This document shows, in pieces, positions 7,957-17,325 of a stretch of DNA of 64,000 bases. Source of the stretch: Paraburkholderia sp. DHOC27 (lineage in GTDB: Bacteria > Pseudomonadota > Gammaproteobacteria > Burkholderiales > Burkholderiaceae); assembly GCF_003429005.1 (NCBI RefSeq), contig NZ_QVQV01000001.1, positions 248,001 to 312,000 on the forward strand. Reading direction: 5' to 3'. The notes under the pieces were generated by a model. That model made no database searches, had not been told where the DNA came from, and saw only the letters and a program-made list of their open reading frames with translations. A program made the translations under genes and the position numbers. Each line of letters starts with the position of its first letter. Within the stretch, counting starts at the first letter, position 1.

Positions 7957-8724
7957 TCAGGCAATCCATCCACCGTCGACCGTCAGGCTCTCGCCGGTCG
8001 TGTAGCCTGCTTCGGGGCTGGCAAGGTAGGCCACGGCCGCCGCGATTTCTTCCGGTTTGCCGAAACGGCCCACGCTCGCAAGCTTCGTCATCGTTGCATG
8101 GTCTTCCGTGCCGGGTTGCGGAGCCAGTTCGGTGTCGATCGGGCCAGGCTGAACCGCGTTGACCGTCACGCCGAATTTGCCGAGCTCGCGTGATAACCCG
8201 CGCGTGAAGCCTCTGAGGGCAAACTTCGATGCGATATAGAGCGTCACGCCGGGCAGCGGCGCCGCTTCGCCAAACGCGGAGCCCACGTTGATAATGCGGC
8301 CCCAGCCCGCCGCGACCATGCGCGTTGCCGCGTCTTTTGCCAGTTCGATCGGTGCACGAACATTCAGGTTGAAGTGCGTGTCGTACGACGACTCAGCAGA
8401 ATCGAGGAACGGCCCATACTCGACCGTGCCCGCGTTGTTCACCAGGATGTCGAGCCGCCCCTCGAAGCGGCCGCCAAATGCGCCGTTCAACGAGTCAATC
8501 AGCTTCTTGACGCCTTCCGGCTGCGCCAGGTTAGCGCCCACCGCTTCGGCCTCGCCGCCAGCAGCGCGGATTTCCTTCACGACTGCTTCGGCCCGCGCCG
8601 CATTCGACGCATAGTGAACGACGACCGCGGCGCCATCGCGCGCAAGACGTGCCGCAATAGCAGCACCGATTCCGCGTGAAGCACCGGTAACGAGGGCGAG
8701 TTTGCCTTTCAGAGCTTGAGTCAT
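7957..8724 (-). CDS. SDR-family NAD(P)-dependent oxidoreductase (FabG-like)
   Basis: A 255-residue classical SDR with TGASRGIGAAIA in the cofactor site (about residues 13-24), ILVNNAG near 90-96, catalytic LYIASKFAL (Tyr and Lys of YxxxK) near 160, and the C-terminal GESLTVDGGWIA. ATG 8724 is preceded by GAGG at a suitable distance. An upstream frame to 8811 has no such site. It lies downstream of, and on the same strand as, a LysR-type regulator with about 200 bp between, so regulation by it is possible. Substrate unknown. Confidence 0.85.
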   Translation of the reverse strand: MTQALKGKLALVTGASRGIGAAIAARLARDGAAVVVHYASNAARAEAVVKEIRAAGGEAEAVGANLAQPEGVKKLIDSLNGAFGGRFEGRLDILVNNAGTVEYGPFLDSAESSYDTHFNLNVRAPIELAKDAATRMVAAGWGRIINVGSAFGEAAPLPGVTLYIASKFALRGFTRGLSRELGKFGVTVNAVQPGPIDTELAPQPGTEDHATMTKLASVGRFGKPEEIAAAVAYLASPEAGYTTGESLTVDGGWIA

Positions 8725-8926
8725 GGTTTTCCTCAACAAACAGGTTTCGGAGCAGTCCACCGGCTTGAACAGCCGGAGCGACTGCTGCATCGGAACCAAT
8801 GTTTCGTGCATTGGTTGAGGCGTATCGTCCGCTCGCGTGACATTGCGCGGTAGTCGCGCGCCAGGAATAGCTCATATTCCCGCTACGACGGGCCGTGCGG
8901 ACAGCTGGCGCGCACGTGCGAAGCGG

Positions 8927-9841
8927 CTAGGCGATGAGGTCCTCGCCGGATTGGCGCTCGTTGAGAAGGTGCTCGACGAACGCGACGAAGGCACGCGCTT
9001 TCGTGGTTGCCATGCGGCCCGACGGGAACACGGCCCACAGGTCGATATGCGGCAGCGTCCAGTCGGTCAGGACGGCCTGAACCGCGCCGCTCGCGAGTTC
9101 GGGGGCGAACATCCATTCGGAAGCAACGGCGAGACCCATGTGACCCAGTACTGCCGTGCGCATGCCTTCGGCTGCGTTCACGCTGATTCGGCCGGACAGG
9201 CTCACGGTTGAATCGGTGCCGTCAGCGTGGCTGAACAGCCATGATTCACCGCCGCCGCGCAGGGAGTACACGACCGCCTGATGCCGGCTCAGCTCGGCAG
9301 GGGTGTCCGGAATTCCGGCTTCAGCGAAATACGACGGCGTGCCGACGACGACCCGCCGCCCGGTCGCGATGCGACGTGCGGTCATGGTCGAGTCGTCTAG
9401 CGTGCCCATCCGCAATGCGACATCGACGCCTTCTTCGAGCAGATCGACGGAGCGGTCATCGAGCACGATCTCGATGCTCAGATTGGGATGTTGGTCGAGG
9501 AAAGACTTCAGTGCCGGCAACACGTGCAACCGGGCGAAGGTGACGGCTGCACCGATGCGCAACCGTCCTGACAAGCCATCCGACGACTCGCGCACGGCCT
9601 GCTCGGCTTGCTCGGCCTCGTCGATGGCCCTGAGCGCGTGCTCATAGAAACGCTGTCCGGCATCCGTGGGCGCGAGGCCACGCGTCGACCTCAAGAGCAA
9701 ACGGGCGCCCAGGCGTTCTTCCAACTGTGCGACTGCCTTCGAGACCGCTGGTTGACCCAGCTTCAGGCGGCGTGCGGCGGCAGAAAATGAACCCGCGTCG
9801 ACCACTGTTACGAAAGTCTCCATCGCCACCATGCGGTCCAT
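8927..9841 (-). CDS. LysR-family transcriptional regulator
   Basis: A 304-residue LTTR. The N-terminal winged helix is clear (METFVTVVDAGSFSAAARRL, then LGQPAVSKAVAQLEERLG), followed by the periplasmic-binding-like effector domain beginning near LSGRLRIGAAVTF (about residue 90). I choose the ATG at 9841, directly preceded by AGGAGG with a 4-base spacer. A TTG further upstream would place that ribosome site inside the gene. It runs in tandem with the SDR gene downstream, not divergently, which is less usual for LTTRs. Similar proteins of the CrgA/DmlR group regulate nearby oxidoreductases. Confidence 0.9.
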   Translation of the reverse strand: MDRMVAMETFVTVVDAGSFSAAARRLKLGQPAVSKAVAQLEERLGARLLLRSTRGLAPTDAGQRFYEHALRAIDEAEQAEQAVRESSDGLSGRLRIGAAVTFARLHVLPALKSFLDQHPNLSIEIVLDDRSVDLLEEGVDVALRMGTLDDSTMTARRIATGRRVVVGTPSYFAEAGIPDTPAELSRHQAVVYSLRGGGESWLFSHADGTDSTVSLSGRISVNAAEGMRTAVLGHMGLAVASEWMFAPELASGAVQAVLTDWTLPHIDLWAVFPSGRMATTKARAFVAFVEHLLNERQSGEDLIA

Positions 9842-9895
9842 GCATCCTCCTGACAAGTGTCAGCGAAAATGCGCAGTGTAGCGAAACGCGTCGAA

Positions 9896-9919
9896 GGGGC
9901 CCCTCGCTGGAGGAGCCCC
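9896..9919 (-). terminator. Hairpin downstream of the small double-glycine peptide
   Basis: GGGGC at 9896-9900 and GCCCC at 9915-9919 form the outer stem. CCTC/GAGG inside extend it to ten positions with one mismatch and a 4-base loop. It sits 22 bp past the stop of the gene at 9942-10130. There is only a weak T-tract on the minus strand. Confidence 0.5.
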
Positions 9920-9941
9920 GACCTGAATCACCGTGTTTCTG

Positions 9942-10130
9942 TCAGTACGTCACAGAAGTCCCGCTGCCGGTGAAGCTGTGCTGGACAGGCGAGTCATTGG
10001 CGTAGTCGTTGACGGCCTGGATGATGTTCACGATCTGCTGCGGCAACGTTCCGCCGCTGATGGCGCTCATGGCAGTGCGATCCATCTCGATGGTAGCTTC
10101 GGGAAGGTCTTTGATTTCCAGTGTGTTCAT
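9942..10130 (-). CDS. Small peptide with double-glycine leader (putative bacteriocin/RiPP-like precursor)
   Basis: A 62-residue peptide. The first 27 residues look like a double-glycine export leader: acidic and polar, with the pattern MDRTAMSAISGG ending in Gly26-Gly27, similar to leaders recognised by C39-peptidase ABC exporters. The remaining 35 residues are polar, rich in Gln, Asn, Ser and Thr, without Cys, ending GSGTSVTY. GGAGA lies 7 bases upstream of the ATG at 10130. No exporter, peptidase or modifying enzyme is visible nearby. If it is a precursor its maturation genes are elsewhere. The call rests on the leader pattern only; it could instead be an unprocessed small protein. Confidence 0.55.
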   Translation of the reverse strand: MNTLEIKDLPEATIEMDRTAMSAISGGTLPQQIVNIIQAVNDYANDSPVQHSFTGSGTSVTY

Positions 10131-10387
10131 TTCGATTCTCCAAGGGCAAATTGGGCGATCAGGGGATGTCCGTTCTGTTTTGAGGGTGTCGCCACTCCTC
10201 GGAGGGTATTAAGGCAAGGTGCATGCCAAACGGTGGCGCGGCGGTTTGCGATCGCGCAATCAGTTGAAAATATTGGCGTTTTAAAGGCGATGGGCGGATT
10301 CGTGTGGAATTGCGAACAGGCAGCTGCGCTAGGGCGGTGGGTTGAACCCAACGCTCCGGCATGCGCTGTTGGTTGGATAGCGACACT

Positions 10388-10447
10388 CGCCGCCTTCGGC
10401 ACGAAGGCGGCGTTTCAATGTCTGGTCTAGCGTGGAAAAGCCACGCT
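10388..10447 (-). terminator. Two adjacent perfect hairpins (gap 10131-10495)
   Basis: CGCCGCCTTCG (10388-10398) and CGAAGGCGGCG (10402-10412) form an 11-bp stem with a 3-base loop. AGCGTGG (10429-10435) and CCACGCT (10441-10447) form a 7-bp stem with an AAAAG loop. They lie 50-110 bp after the stop of the minus-strand H-NS-like gene and probably end its transcript. The rest of the 365-bp gap 10131-10495 shows only the promoter side of the small peptide gene. Confidence 0.55.
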
Positions 10448-10495
10448 CTTCAGGCGTTCTTCACGCGTTCTTCAATAGGTCAGCGCCCGGACGAC

Positions 10496-10822
10496 TTACG
10501 ACGCCCGCACGGTGGCCAGTCTCGTGCCGGCAAACGGGTCGCGGCTCCAGTCGGTCGCAGCACGTGCACGGCTAACTGGCGTCGACGCTTTCTCGATAGC
10601 GAAGTGCGACAGCGACTGGCCGGCGCTCGTGGCCTGGCGCAACCACTGAGGCATATCGCCCTTGCCGTCCCACGTGTCGCCGAAAGCACTGCGGTATCGC
10701 GCAGCCTTCTGGCGCGTCCGCTCCTCGGCGATTGCTGCTGCGACGTCACCCAATTTGATTCCCACCTTCGCCATCTTGCGACGCAGGTAGGCGATCATGC
10801 TTTGGCGTTTTTGCTCATCCAT
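10496..10822 (-). CDS. H-NS-family-like small DNA-binding protein
   Basis: A 108-residue basic protein. An N-terminal helical part (RQSMIAYLRRKMAKVGIKL) precedes a region reading GDTWDGKGDMPQWLRQA, which resembles the H-NS C-terminal DNA-binding signature (TWSGRGRxPxWL) common in Burkholderiaceae homologues. The central Gly-Lys-Gly is consistent with minor-groove binding. The C-terminal 40 residues are not recognisable. If correct it would be a nucleoid-associated silencer or modulator, perhaps of the accessory genes around it. The match is partial, so confidence is moderate. Confidence 0.6.
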   Translation of the reverse strand: MDEQKRQSMIAYLRRKMAKVGIKLGDVAAAIAEERTRQKAARYRSAFGDTWDGKGDMPQWLRQATSAGQSLSHFAIEKASTPVSRARAATDWSRDPFAGTRLATVRAS

Positions 10823-11023
10823 TTCGGTATCCCTCGAAATTCCGGCCTTGTGGCCGTCTCAAGCCGCCTTGCGGCGCGCCCTGCCATCAGGTGATTCGGA
10901 TGGCCAAAGTATCCCGTTGCGAAAAGCCGCTGTCGATGCGCAATTCTGAAAACATTGTTTGCGGCAAACGGATAAAGGCGGGTTCAGCCAAACCTTTCCC
11001 CCGCAGCGCACCACACCATTTAC

Positions 11024-11052
11024 TTGACATCTAAACTATCTAAACCTAAATT
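11024..11052 (+). promoter_or_regulatory. Sigma-70-type promoter of the CoA-aromatic operon with direct repeats
   Basis: A consensus -35 TTGACA (11024-11029) is followed at 17 bp by TAAATT (11047-11052), four of six matches to -10. The spacer holds two copies of ATCTAAAC (11029-11036 and 11038-11045) nine bases apart, a candidate site for the MarR regulator encoded in the operon. The predicted start of transcription is about 25 bases before the first ATG (11082). Confidence 0.6.
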
Positions 11053-11081
11053 ACCTCGCAGAATCCTTGCGAGGTGCTGGT

Positions 11082-13454
11082 ATGCGTATCGTCTGTATCG
11101 GAGGGGGCCCCGCCGGTCTCTACTTCGGGCTGTTGATGAAGAGCCGCGATCCGTCGCACGAAGTGACCGTCATCGAGCGAAACCGGCCTTATGACACCTT
11201 CGGCTGGGGCGTCGTCTTCTCGGACCAGACGCTCGGCAACCTGCGCGCGGCGGATGCTCCAAGCGCCGACGCCATCCTCAGCGCCTTCAATCACTGGGAC
11301 GACATCGAGATCAACTTTCGCGGCCAGCAGGTGCGTTCCTCTGGGCATGGATTCTGTGGCATTGGCCGCAAGCGTCTGCTGAACATCCTGCAGGCGCGTT
11401 GCGAAGCGCTCGGTGTCAAACTGGTGTTCGAAACCCAGGTCACGGACGACAGCGCCTACGAAGCCGATCTGATCATCGCCTGCGACGGTGCGAATAGCGC
11501 GATCCGTCAAAAGTACGCCGCCACGTACCGGCCCGACATCGACATGCGCGACTGTCGCTTCGTCTGGCTCGGCACGAAAAAACTATTCGAGGCGTTCACG
11601 TTCGCCTTCGAAGAAACTGAGTGGGGCTGGTTTCAGGCCCATGCCTACCGCTTCGACGATCAGACCTCTACCTTCATTGTCGAGACGCCGGAGCGCGTGT
11701 GGCGCGCGGCCGGTCTCGACGAGATGAGCAAGGAAGACAGCATCGCCTTTTGCGAAAAGCTCTTTGCGAAGTATCTGGACGGCCATCCGTTGCTGTCGAA
11801 TGCCGCGCATTTGCGTGGATCGTCGCAATGGATCCGCTTTCCGCGCGTGGTCAATCAGGAGTGGGTGCACTGGCGTGATAACGCGGACGGCACCCGCACG
11901 CCTGTCGTATTGATGGGCGACGCCGCGCACACCGCGCACTTTTCGATCGGCTCGGGCACCAAGCTCGCGCTGGAAGATTCGATCGAACTGGCCAACAGCA
12001 TCGGCGCCCACCCCGGCAATCTCGCGGCCGCGCTCACGCATTACACGCAGGTGCGCAGCATCGACGTGCTGCGCATTCAAAACGCTGCGCGTAATTCGAC
12101 GGAATGGTTCGAACACGTCGACCGTTATACGTCCTTTGCGCCGGAGCAATTCGCCTATTCGCTGCTCACGCGCTCACAACGCATCTCGCACGAGAATCTG
12201 CGTGAACGCGATGCGCGCTACGTTTCCGCTTTCGAGGACTGGCTCGCAAACGCCAACGGCGTACAACGCGCGCCAGAAAAGCACTCCATTCCGCCCATGT
12301 TCACGCCCTTCAGGCTGCGTGGTGTCACGCTCAAGAACCGCGTGGTGGTGTCGCCTATGGCGCAATATTCCGCCGTGGACGGCGTGGCCGGTGACTATCA
12401 CCTGATGCATCTCGGCGCACGCGCGCTGGGCGGCGCGGCTCTCGTGATGACGGAGATGACCTGCGTGTCGCCCGAAGCCCGCATTACGTCCGGATGTCCC
12501 GGCATGTACACGTCCGCGCATCTCAGCGCATGGCGGCGCATCGTGGAGTTCGTGCATAAGCAGTCGGATGCGAAGATCGGCATGCAACTCGGTCATGCTG
12601 GCGCGAAGGCATCTACGCGTGTGAGTTGGGATGGCATCGATCAGCCGCTACCCGACAACAATTGGCCGCTCGTTTCCGCCTCTCCGCAGCAATATCTGCG
12701 CGGCGTGAGTCAATGGTCGCGCGAAGCGAGTCACGAAGATCTGCGTGAGATCGAAGCGCAATTTGTGCGCGCAACGGAAATGGCCGCTGAAGCAGGCTTC
12801 GACTGGCTCGAACTGCACTGCGCCCACGGTTATTTCCTCTCCAGCTTCCTCTCGCCGCTCACCAATCAGCGTCGTGATGAATATGGCGGGTCATTGCAGA
12901 ACCGTCTGCGTTACCCCTTGCAGGTGTTTGCCGCGATTCGCAAGGTGTGGCCGCAAGACAAGCCCATCTCGGTGCGCATCTCCGCGCACGACTGGGTAGA
13001 CGGCGGCACGACGCCGGACGATGCGGTCGAAATTGCGCGAGCCTTCAAGGCCGCGGGCGCGGACATGATCGACGTCTCGTCCGGCCAGGTCAGCAAGGAC
13101 GAAAAGCCCGTGTATGGCCGGATGTTCCAGACGCCGTTTGCGGACCGCATCCGCAACGAAGCGGGCATCGCTACCATCGCCGTGGGTGCGATTTCCGAAG
13201 CGGATCACGTGAACAGCATCATCGCGGCAGGCCGTGCCGATCTATGCGCGGTCGCGCGGCCGCATCTGGCCAATCCCGCGTGGACACTCAACGAAGCCGC
13301 CAAAATCGGCTATTTCGACGTGATGTGGCCGAAGCAATACACCGCGGCCAAATCGCAACTCGAACGCAATCTCGAACGCGAGCGTGCGCAAGCTGCGGCG
13401 AATGCCGGTTTGTCGCCGCAAGAGCGCGCGCAGCGCGCAGAAGGAACCGTGTGA
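11082..13454 (+). CDS. abmA: Bifunctional CoA-thioester monooxygenase/reductase (2-aminobenzoyl-CoA or salicylyl-CoA type)
   Basis: A 790-residue fusion flavoprotein. Residues 1 to about 390 form a p-hydroxybenzoate-hydroxylase-like FAD monooxygenase: IGGGPAG at 6-12 binds ADP and [15 protein letters not shown] near 277-291 binds FAD. Residues from about 404 form an Old-Yellow-Enzyme-like FMN/NADH reductase ([20 protein letters not shown], then the [15 protein letters not shown] signature). This arrangement is characteristic of 2-aminobenzoyl-CoA monooxygenase/reductase of Azoarcus evansii, which hydroxylates and then reduces the ring, and of the related salicylyl-CoA 5-hydroxylases. ATG 11082 follows a GAGG site. 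It is the first gene of a nine-gene operon with a matching ligase and beta-oxidation-like enzymes, favouring the aminobenzoyl-CoA reading. Confidence 0.85.
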   Translation: MRIVCIGGGPAGLYFGLLMKSRDPSHEVTVIERNRPYDTFGWGVVFSDQTLGNLRAADAPSADAILSAFNHWDDIEINFRGQQVRSSGHGFCGIGRKRLLNILQARCEALGVKLVFETQVTDDSAYEADLIIACDGANSAIRQKYAATYRPDIDMRDCRFVWLGTKKLFEAFTFAFEETEWGWFQAHAYRFDDQTSTFIVETPERVWRAAGLDEMSKEDSIAFCEKLFAKYLDGHPLLSNAAHLRGSSQWIRFPRVVNQEWVHWRDNADGTRTPVVLMGDAAHTAHFSIGSGTKLALEDSIELANSIGAHPGNLAAALTHYTQVRSIDVLRIQNAARNSTEWFEHVDRYTSFAPEQFAYSLLTRSQRISHENLRERDARYVSAFEDWLANANGVQRAPEKHSIPPMFTPFRLRGVTLKNRVVVSPMAQYSAVDGVAGDYHLMHLGARALGGAALVMTEMTCVSPEARITSGCPGMYTSAHLSAWRRIVEFVHKQSDAKIGMQLGHAGAKASTRVSWDGIDQPLPDNNWPLVSASPQQYLRGVSQWSREASHEDLREIEAQFVRATEMAAEAGFDWLELHCAHGYFLSSFLSPLTNQRRDEYGGSLQNRLRYPLQVFAAIRKVWPQDKPISVRISAHDWVDGGTTPDDAVEIARAFKAAGADMIDVSSGQVSKDEKPVYGRMFQTPFADRIRNEAGIATIAVGAISEADHVNSIIAAGRADLCAVARPHLANPAWTLNEAAKIGYFDVMWPKQYTAAKSQLERNLERERAQAAANAGLSPQERAQRAEGTV

Positions 13455-13456
13455 CT

Positions 13457-14236
13457 ATGAATACCGTAGCGAGCGTTCAAGCTTTGAAGGGACAGCATGC
13501 CGTGGTCACGGGCGGTGGCAGTGGCATTGGCGCTGCAATTGCCGAAGCCCTGTTGCGCCACGGCGCACGCGTCACGTTGATGGGCCGCGACCGCGCCCGT
13601 CTCGACGCGCAACGTAACGTGTTGAGCGCGCTCGGCGAAGTGGCGTACGTGAGCGTGGACGTTGGCAACGAAGCCGCCGTCGCTGCCGCGTTCGAACGGG
13701 CTGGCCCAGTCGATCTGCTGATCAACAACGCCGGCCAGGCGCAGACCGCGCCGTTCGCGCATACGGACATGGCGTTGTGGCAGCGCATGCTCGACGTCAA
13801 CCTCACCGGCGTATTTCTGTGTACCCGCGCGGTGCTGCCCGGCATGCTCGAACGTGGCGCGGGTCGCATCGTCAACGTTGCGAGCACGGCGGGGCAGATC
13901 GGTTATGCGTACGTCGCGGCGTATTGCGCGGCGAAGCACGGCGTGATCGGATTAACGCGTGCCCTTGCGCTCGAAGTGGCCACGAAGGGCATCACGGTCA
14001 ATGCGATCTGTCCCGGCTACACGGAAACCGAACTGTTGCGCGCGTCGCTCGAACAGATTACGAGCAAGACCTCGCGCAGCGAACAGGAAGCGCGCAGCAT
14101 CCTGTTGCGTCACAACCCGCAGCAGCGTTTCGTGGTTCCCGAAGAAGTCGCCAACGCCGCCCTATGGCTCTGCATGCCAGGCTCGGCCGCGATAACCGGT
14201 CAATCCATTTCCGTCTCCGGTGGAGAAGTCACGTGA
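13457..14236 (+). CDS. SDR dehydrogenase of the CoA-aromatic operon
   Basis: A 259-residue SDR, start ATG 13457 two bases after the preceding stop. TGGGSGIGAAIA (about 16-27) binds NAD(P), LLINNAGQA near 90 is the structural motif, Tyr and Lys of YCAAKHGVIG near 155 are catalytic, and the C-terminus reads ITGQSISVSGGEVT. In the pathway it would act as a 3-hydroxyacyl-CoA dehydrogenase on the reduced, hydrated ring or its opened product. It overlaps the following MarR gene by 4 bases (GTGA), indicating translational coupling. Confidence 0.85.
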   Translation: MNTVASVQALKGQHAVVTGGGSGIGAAIAEALLRHGARVTLMGRDRARLDAQRNVLSALGEVAYVSVDVGNEAAVAAAFERAGPVDLLINNAGQAQTAPFAHTDMALWQRMLDVNLTGVFLCTRAVLPGMLERGAGRIVNVASTAGQIGYAYVAAYCAAKHGVIGLTRALALEVATKGITVNAICPGYTETELLRASLEQITSKTSRSEQEARSILLRHNPQQRFVVPEEVANAALWLCMPGSAAITGQSISVSGGEVT

Positions 14237-14790
14237 CACGATCAGCCAACGCGAAAAAGACTCCCGCCGCAGACACGAAGCCACCGCGCAAAGGTGTGGC
14301 CAAGCCCGCAGAGAATGTCGTGGATATGGAAATGAGCACGGGTGTCGACAGTCACATGGGTCTGCGTTTATGGCTGCGCATGCTGACCACGACCAACCTC
14401 GTGCAGGCCGAATTGCGCAAACGTCTGCGCACGGAATTCGACACCACGCTGCCGCGTTTCGACTTGATGGCGCAACTCGAACGTCACCCCGAGGGACTCA
14501 AGATGACTGAGTTGTCGCGCCGTCTGATGGTGACGGGTGGCAATGTCACCGGCATTACAGATCAACTGGAAAACGAAGGCTTCGTGGTTCGCGACGCTGA
14601 TCCCAACGATCGCCGCGCGATCAGCGTGCGTCTCACGCCTGCGGGCCGCGCGCAGTTCGACCGCATGGCCGTGGCGCACGAGCAATGGGTGGTCGAGATG
14701 TTCGGCGGCCTGAGTCTCGACGAGAAATCGCGCACGCACCAGCGGCTGGGCAAACTGAAAAAGCATCTGCTCGACAACCTCAAAGATTGA
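14233..14790 (+). CDS. MarR-family regulator of the operon
   Basis: A 185-residue MarR-type winged-helix regulator with about 45 extra polar N-terminal residues. The core includes TTLPRFDLMAQLERHPEGLKM, the recognition region LSRRLMVTGGNVTGITDQL, and the wing VRDADPNDRRAISVRLTPAGR. The GTG at 14233 overlaps the SDR stop and has GGAG 8 bases upstream. An internal ATG near 14326 is a possible alternative. MarR proteins in CoA-dependent aromatic clusters usually repress until bound by the aryl-CoA, so autoregulation of this operon through the repeats at 11029-11045 is inferred. It is unusual in sitting inside the operon it probably controls. Confidence 0.85.
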   Translation: MTRSANAKKTPAADTKPPRKGVAKPAENVVDMEMSTGVDSHMGLRLWLRMLTTTNLVQAELRKRLRTEFDTTLPRFDLMAQLERHPEGLKMTELSRRLMVTGGNVTGITDQLENEGFVVRDADPNDRRAISVRLTPAGRAQFDRMAVAHEQWVVEMFGGLSLDEKSRTHQRLGKLKKHLLDNLKD

Positions 14791-14817
14791 CGCGCACAGA
14801 AACAGAGGGACATTCCC

Positions 14818-15669
14818 ATGACACGATCCAACGCCGACGCACTGCTCGCCGGCAATCGCATTACGCTCGCGCAATATCAGGCCCAGCACTTCGGCTGGTC
14901 TGTGGCGGCGAACGTGGCGACCATCACACTCAACCGGCCCGAGCGCAAAAACCCGCTGACGTTCGAATCCTATGCGGAGTTGCGCGACCTGTTTCGTCGA
15001 CTTGTCTACGCAACGGACGTCAAGGCCGTGGTGATTCACGGCGCCGGCGGCAATTTCTGCTCGGGCGGCGACGTGCACGACATCATCGCGCCGCTGATCG
15101 ATCTGCCCATGCCGGAGTTGCTGCTGTTCACCCGCATGACCGGCGATCTCGTCAAGGCGATGCGTCACTGTCCGCAACCCATCGTCGCTGCCGTCGACGG
15201 TGTATGCGCGGGCGCGGGCGCCATCCTCGCGATGGCCGCCGATCTGCGCCTCGGCACGTCACGCAGCAAACTCGCGTTTCTGTTCTCACGCGTGGGTCTC
15301 GCGGGCTGCGATATGGGCGCGTGTTCGATCTTGCCGCGCATCATCGGGCAAGGTCGCGCCACTGAATTGCTACTGACCGGCCGTTCCGCGAGCGGCGACG
15401 AAGGCCATGCATGGGGCTTCTATAACCGTCTATGCGAGCCCGACGCCCTGCTCGACGATGCCGCGCGCCTCGCTGCGGAGCTGGTTGCGGGGCCCACGTT
15501 TGCGCATGGCGTCACGAAGAAAATGCTGCATCAGGAATGGAGCATGAGCGTCGATGAAGCCATCGAGTCGGAAGCCCAGGCGCAAGCCATCTGCATGAGC
15601 ACGCGCGATTTCGAGCGCGCGTACCGCGCCTTCGCGGCGAAAACGCGTCCCGTGTTCGAAGGAGACTGA
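14818..15669 (+). CDS. Enoyl-CoA hydratase/isomerase family protein
   Basis: A 283-residue crotonase-fold enzyme. Oxyanion-hole segments are [12 protein letters not shown] (about 76-87) and [20 protein letters not shown] (about 130-149). The glutamate position after the second segment falls in the [11 protein letters not shown] region, so a classical two-Glu hydratase is not certain. AGAGGGA precedes the ATG. In the 2-aminobenzoyl-CoA pathway a crotonase-type enzyme is expected to hydrate or hydrolytically open the non-aromatic ring. Lies 27 bp after the MarR gene and directly before the acyl-CoA dehydrogenase. Confidence 0.85.
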   Translation: MTRSNADALLAGNRITLAQYQAQHFGWSVAANVATITLNRPERKNPLTFESYAELRDLFRRLVYATDVKAVVIHGAGGNFCSGGDVHDIIAPLIDLPMPELLLFTRMTGDLVKAMRHCPQPIVAAVDGVCAGAGAILAMAADLRLGTSRSKLAFLFSRVGLAGCDMGACSILPRIIGQGRATELLLTGRSASGDEGHAWGFYNRLCEPDALLDDAARLAAELVAGPTFAHGVTKKMLHQEWSMSVDEAIESEAQAQAICMSTRDFERAYRAFAAKTRPVFEGD

Positions 15670-15670
15670 C

Positions 15671-16900
15671 GTGAGCGCTTCTGCAAAAGTAGACCTGCAT
15701 GGCGCGCTGGCGTGGCCGTTTTTCGAGGACCGTCATCGCGAACTCGCGGCCGGCGTCGAAGCATGGGCGCGTGTACATTTGAGCAATGCGGCGCATGGAA
15801 ACAGCCGTAACGAGGTCGACGCCACCTGCCGTCATCTGGTGCACGAACTGGGACAAGCGGGCTGGCTGAAGTATGGCGTGGGCGGCACGGCCTACGGTGG
15901 ACACGGCGACACCATCGACACGCGCGCCGTCTGCCTGCTGCGCGAAACGCTCGCCCGTCATTCCGGCCTCGCCGACTTTGCGCTTGCCATGCAGGGGCTC
16001 GGCTCGGGCGCGATCTCGCTGGGCGGCACGCATGCACAGAAACAACGCTACTTGCCGCGCGTTGCCAACGGCACGGCAATTGCCGCGTTCGCGCTGTCGG
16101 AACCCGAAGCCGGTTCGGATGTCGCCGCGATGGCGCTCACGGCGCGCGCCGATGGCGATAGCTACGTGCTCGACGGCGACAAGACATGGATTTCCAACGG
16201 TGGCATCGCCGATTTCTACGTGGTGTTCGCGCGCACCGGCGAGGCGCCAGGCGCACGTGGCATCACCGCGTTTATCGTCGACGCGGACACGCCGGGCCTG
16301 GAGATCGCCGAACGCATCGACGTGATGGCGCCGCATCCACTTGCCCGTCTGCATTTTGCTAATGCACGTGTACCGCGCAGCCAGATGCTCGGTGAAGCAG
16401 GCGAAGGCTTCAAACTGGCCATGCGCACGCTCGACATTTTCCGCACGTCGGTGGCAGCGGCGTCGTTGGGCTTTGCGCGTCATGCAATGGCGGAAGGCCT
16501 CACACGTGCCGCTTCACGCAAGATGTTCGGTCAGACGCTCGGCGATTTTCAGTTGACGCAGGCGAAGCTCGCACAGATGGCGCTCACCATCGACAGCAGC
16601 GCACTGCTCGTCTATCGCGCCGCATGGTTGCGCGATCAGGGCGAACACGTGACCCGTGAAGCGGCGATGGCGAAATGGCACGCCAGCGAAGGCGCGCAAC
16701 AGGTGATCGACGCCGCCGTGCAACTGTGGGGCGGCATGGGCGTGCAGAGCGGCACCGCCGTCGAAATGCTGTACCGCGAAATTCGCGCGCTGCGCATCTA
16801 CGAAGGCGCAACAGAAGTGCAGCAGTTGATTGTCGGGCGCGATCTGTTGAAGTCACACGCCGCGCATGCTGCCCATCTGGCAGCGGGCGATCAGTCATGA
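15671..16900 (+). CDS. Acyl-CoA dehydrogenase
   Basis: A 409-residue flavin acyl-CoA dehydrogenase starting at GTG 15671, one base after the preceding stop. Family signatures are [16 protein letters not shown] (about 137-152) and the C-terminal [16 protein letters not shown]. The catalytic Glu is in [18 protein letters not shown] near residue 378. [18 protein letters not shown] is the usual helical segment. It would oxidise a CoA-bound ring or ring-opened intermediate, passing electrons to ETF. It overlaps the thioesterase gene by ATGA. Confidence 0.9.
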   Translation: MSASAKVDLHGALAWPFFEDRHRELAAGVEAWARVHLSNAAHGNSRNEVDATCRHLVHELGQAGWLKYGVGGTAYGGHGDTIDTRAVCLLRETLARHSGLADFALAMQGLGSGAISLGGTHAQKQRYLPRVANGTAIAAFALSEPEAGSDVAAMALTARADGDSYVLDGDKTWISNGGIADFYVVFARTGEAPGARGITAFIVDADTPGLEIAERIDVMAPHPLARLHFANARVPRSQMLGEAGEGFKLAMRTLDIFRTSVAAASLGFARHAMAEGLTRAASRKMFGQTLGDFQLTQAKLAQMALTIDSSALLVYRAAWLRDQGEHVTREAAMAKWHASEGAQQVIDAAVQLWGGMGVQSGTAVEMLYREIRALRIYEGATEVQQLIVGRDLLKSHAAHAAHLAAGDQS

Positions 16901-17325
16901 GCACTACGTTCGACATGCCGGTGCGCATCCGTTTCGCGCATTGCGATCCCGCCGGCATGGTGTTCTTTCCGCAATACCTCGTGCTGACCAACGCGCTCGT
17001 CGAGGACTGGTTCACCGAGCGGCTGCACGTCGACTACGCGCAGATGATCGGAAACCGCCGCATCGGTTTGCCGATCGTCAAGCTCGACTGCGAATTCTCG
17101 AAGCCGAGTTTGATGGGCGAGCGCATCACGCTATCGCTTGGCGTCGCGTCGATCGGCAAACGTTCTATTCGCATCGACATCGTCGGTCATTGCGACGGCG
17201 AGGTTCGATTCAAGGCCCATCAGGTGCTCGTGACGACCTCGCTCGAAACCGGTCAGTCCATCGACATTCCCGACGATATCGCCACTGCACTCGCTGCATT
17301 TCACTCCGACGAGCCACGTCCATGA
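16897..17325 (+). CDS. 4-hydroxybenzoyl-CoA thioesterase-family (hotdog) protein
   Basis: A 142-residue hotdog-fold thioesterase. [17 protein letters not shown] (about 12-28) carries the DxAGxVFFP signature, with Asp17 as the catalytic position of the 4HBT family. Start ATG 16897 overlaps the previous stop, and the stop overlaps the next start (ATGA at both ends), so translation is coupled. It probably releases or proofreads aryl-CoA thioesters, recovering CoA when the pathway stalls. The same arrangement is seen in other CoA-dependent benzoate-type clusters. Confidence 0.85.
   Translation: MSTTFDMPVRIRFAHCDPAGMVFFPQYLVLTNALVEDWFTERLHVDYAQMIGNRRIGLPIVKLDCEFSKPSLMGERITLSLGVASIGKRSIRIDIVGHCDGEVRFKAHQVLVTTSLETGQSIDIPDDIATALAAFHSDEPRP

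Noticed and set aside
12947-13456. N-terminal extension of the SDR gene
   Set aside because: The segment is another frame of the monooxygenase/reductase; the SDR begins at ATG 13457 with family residues.
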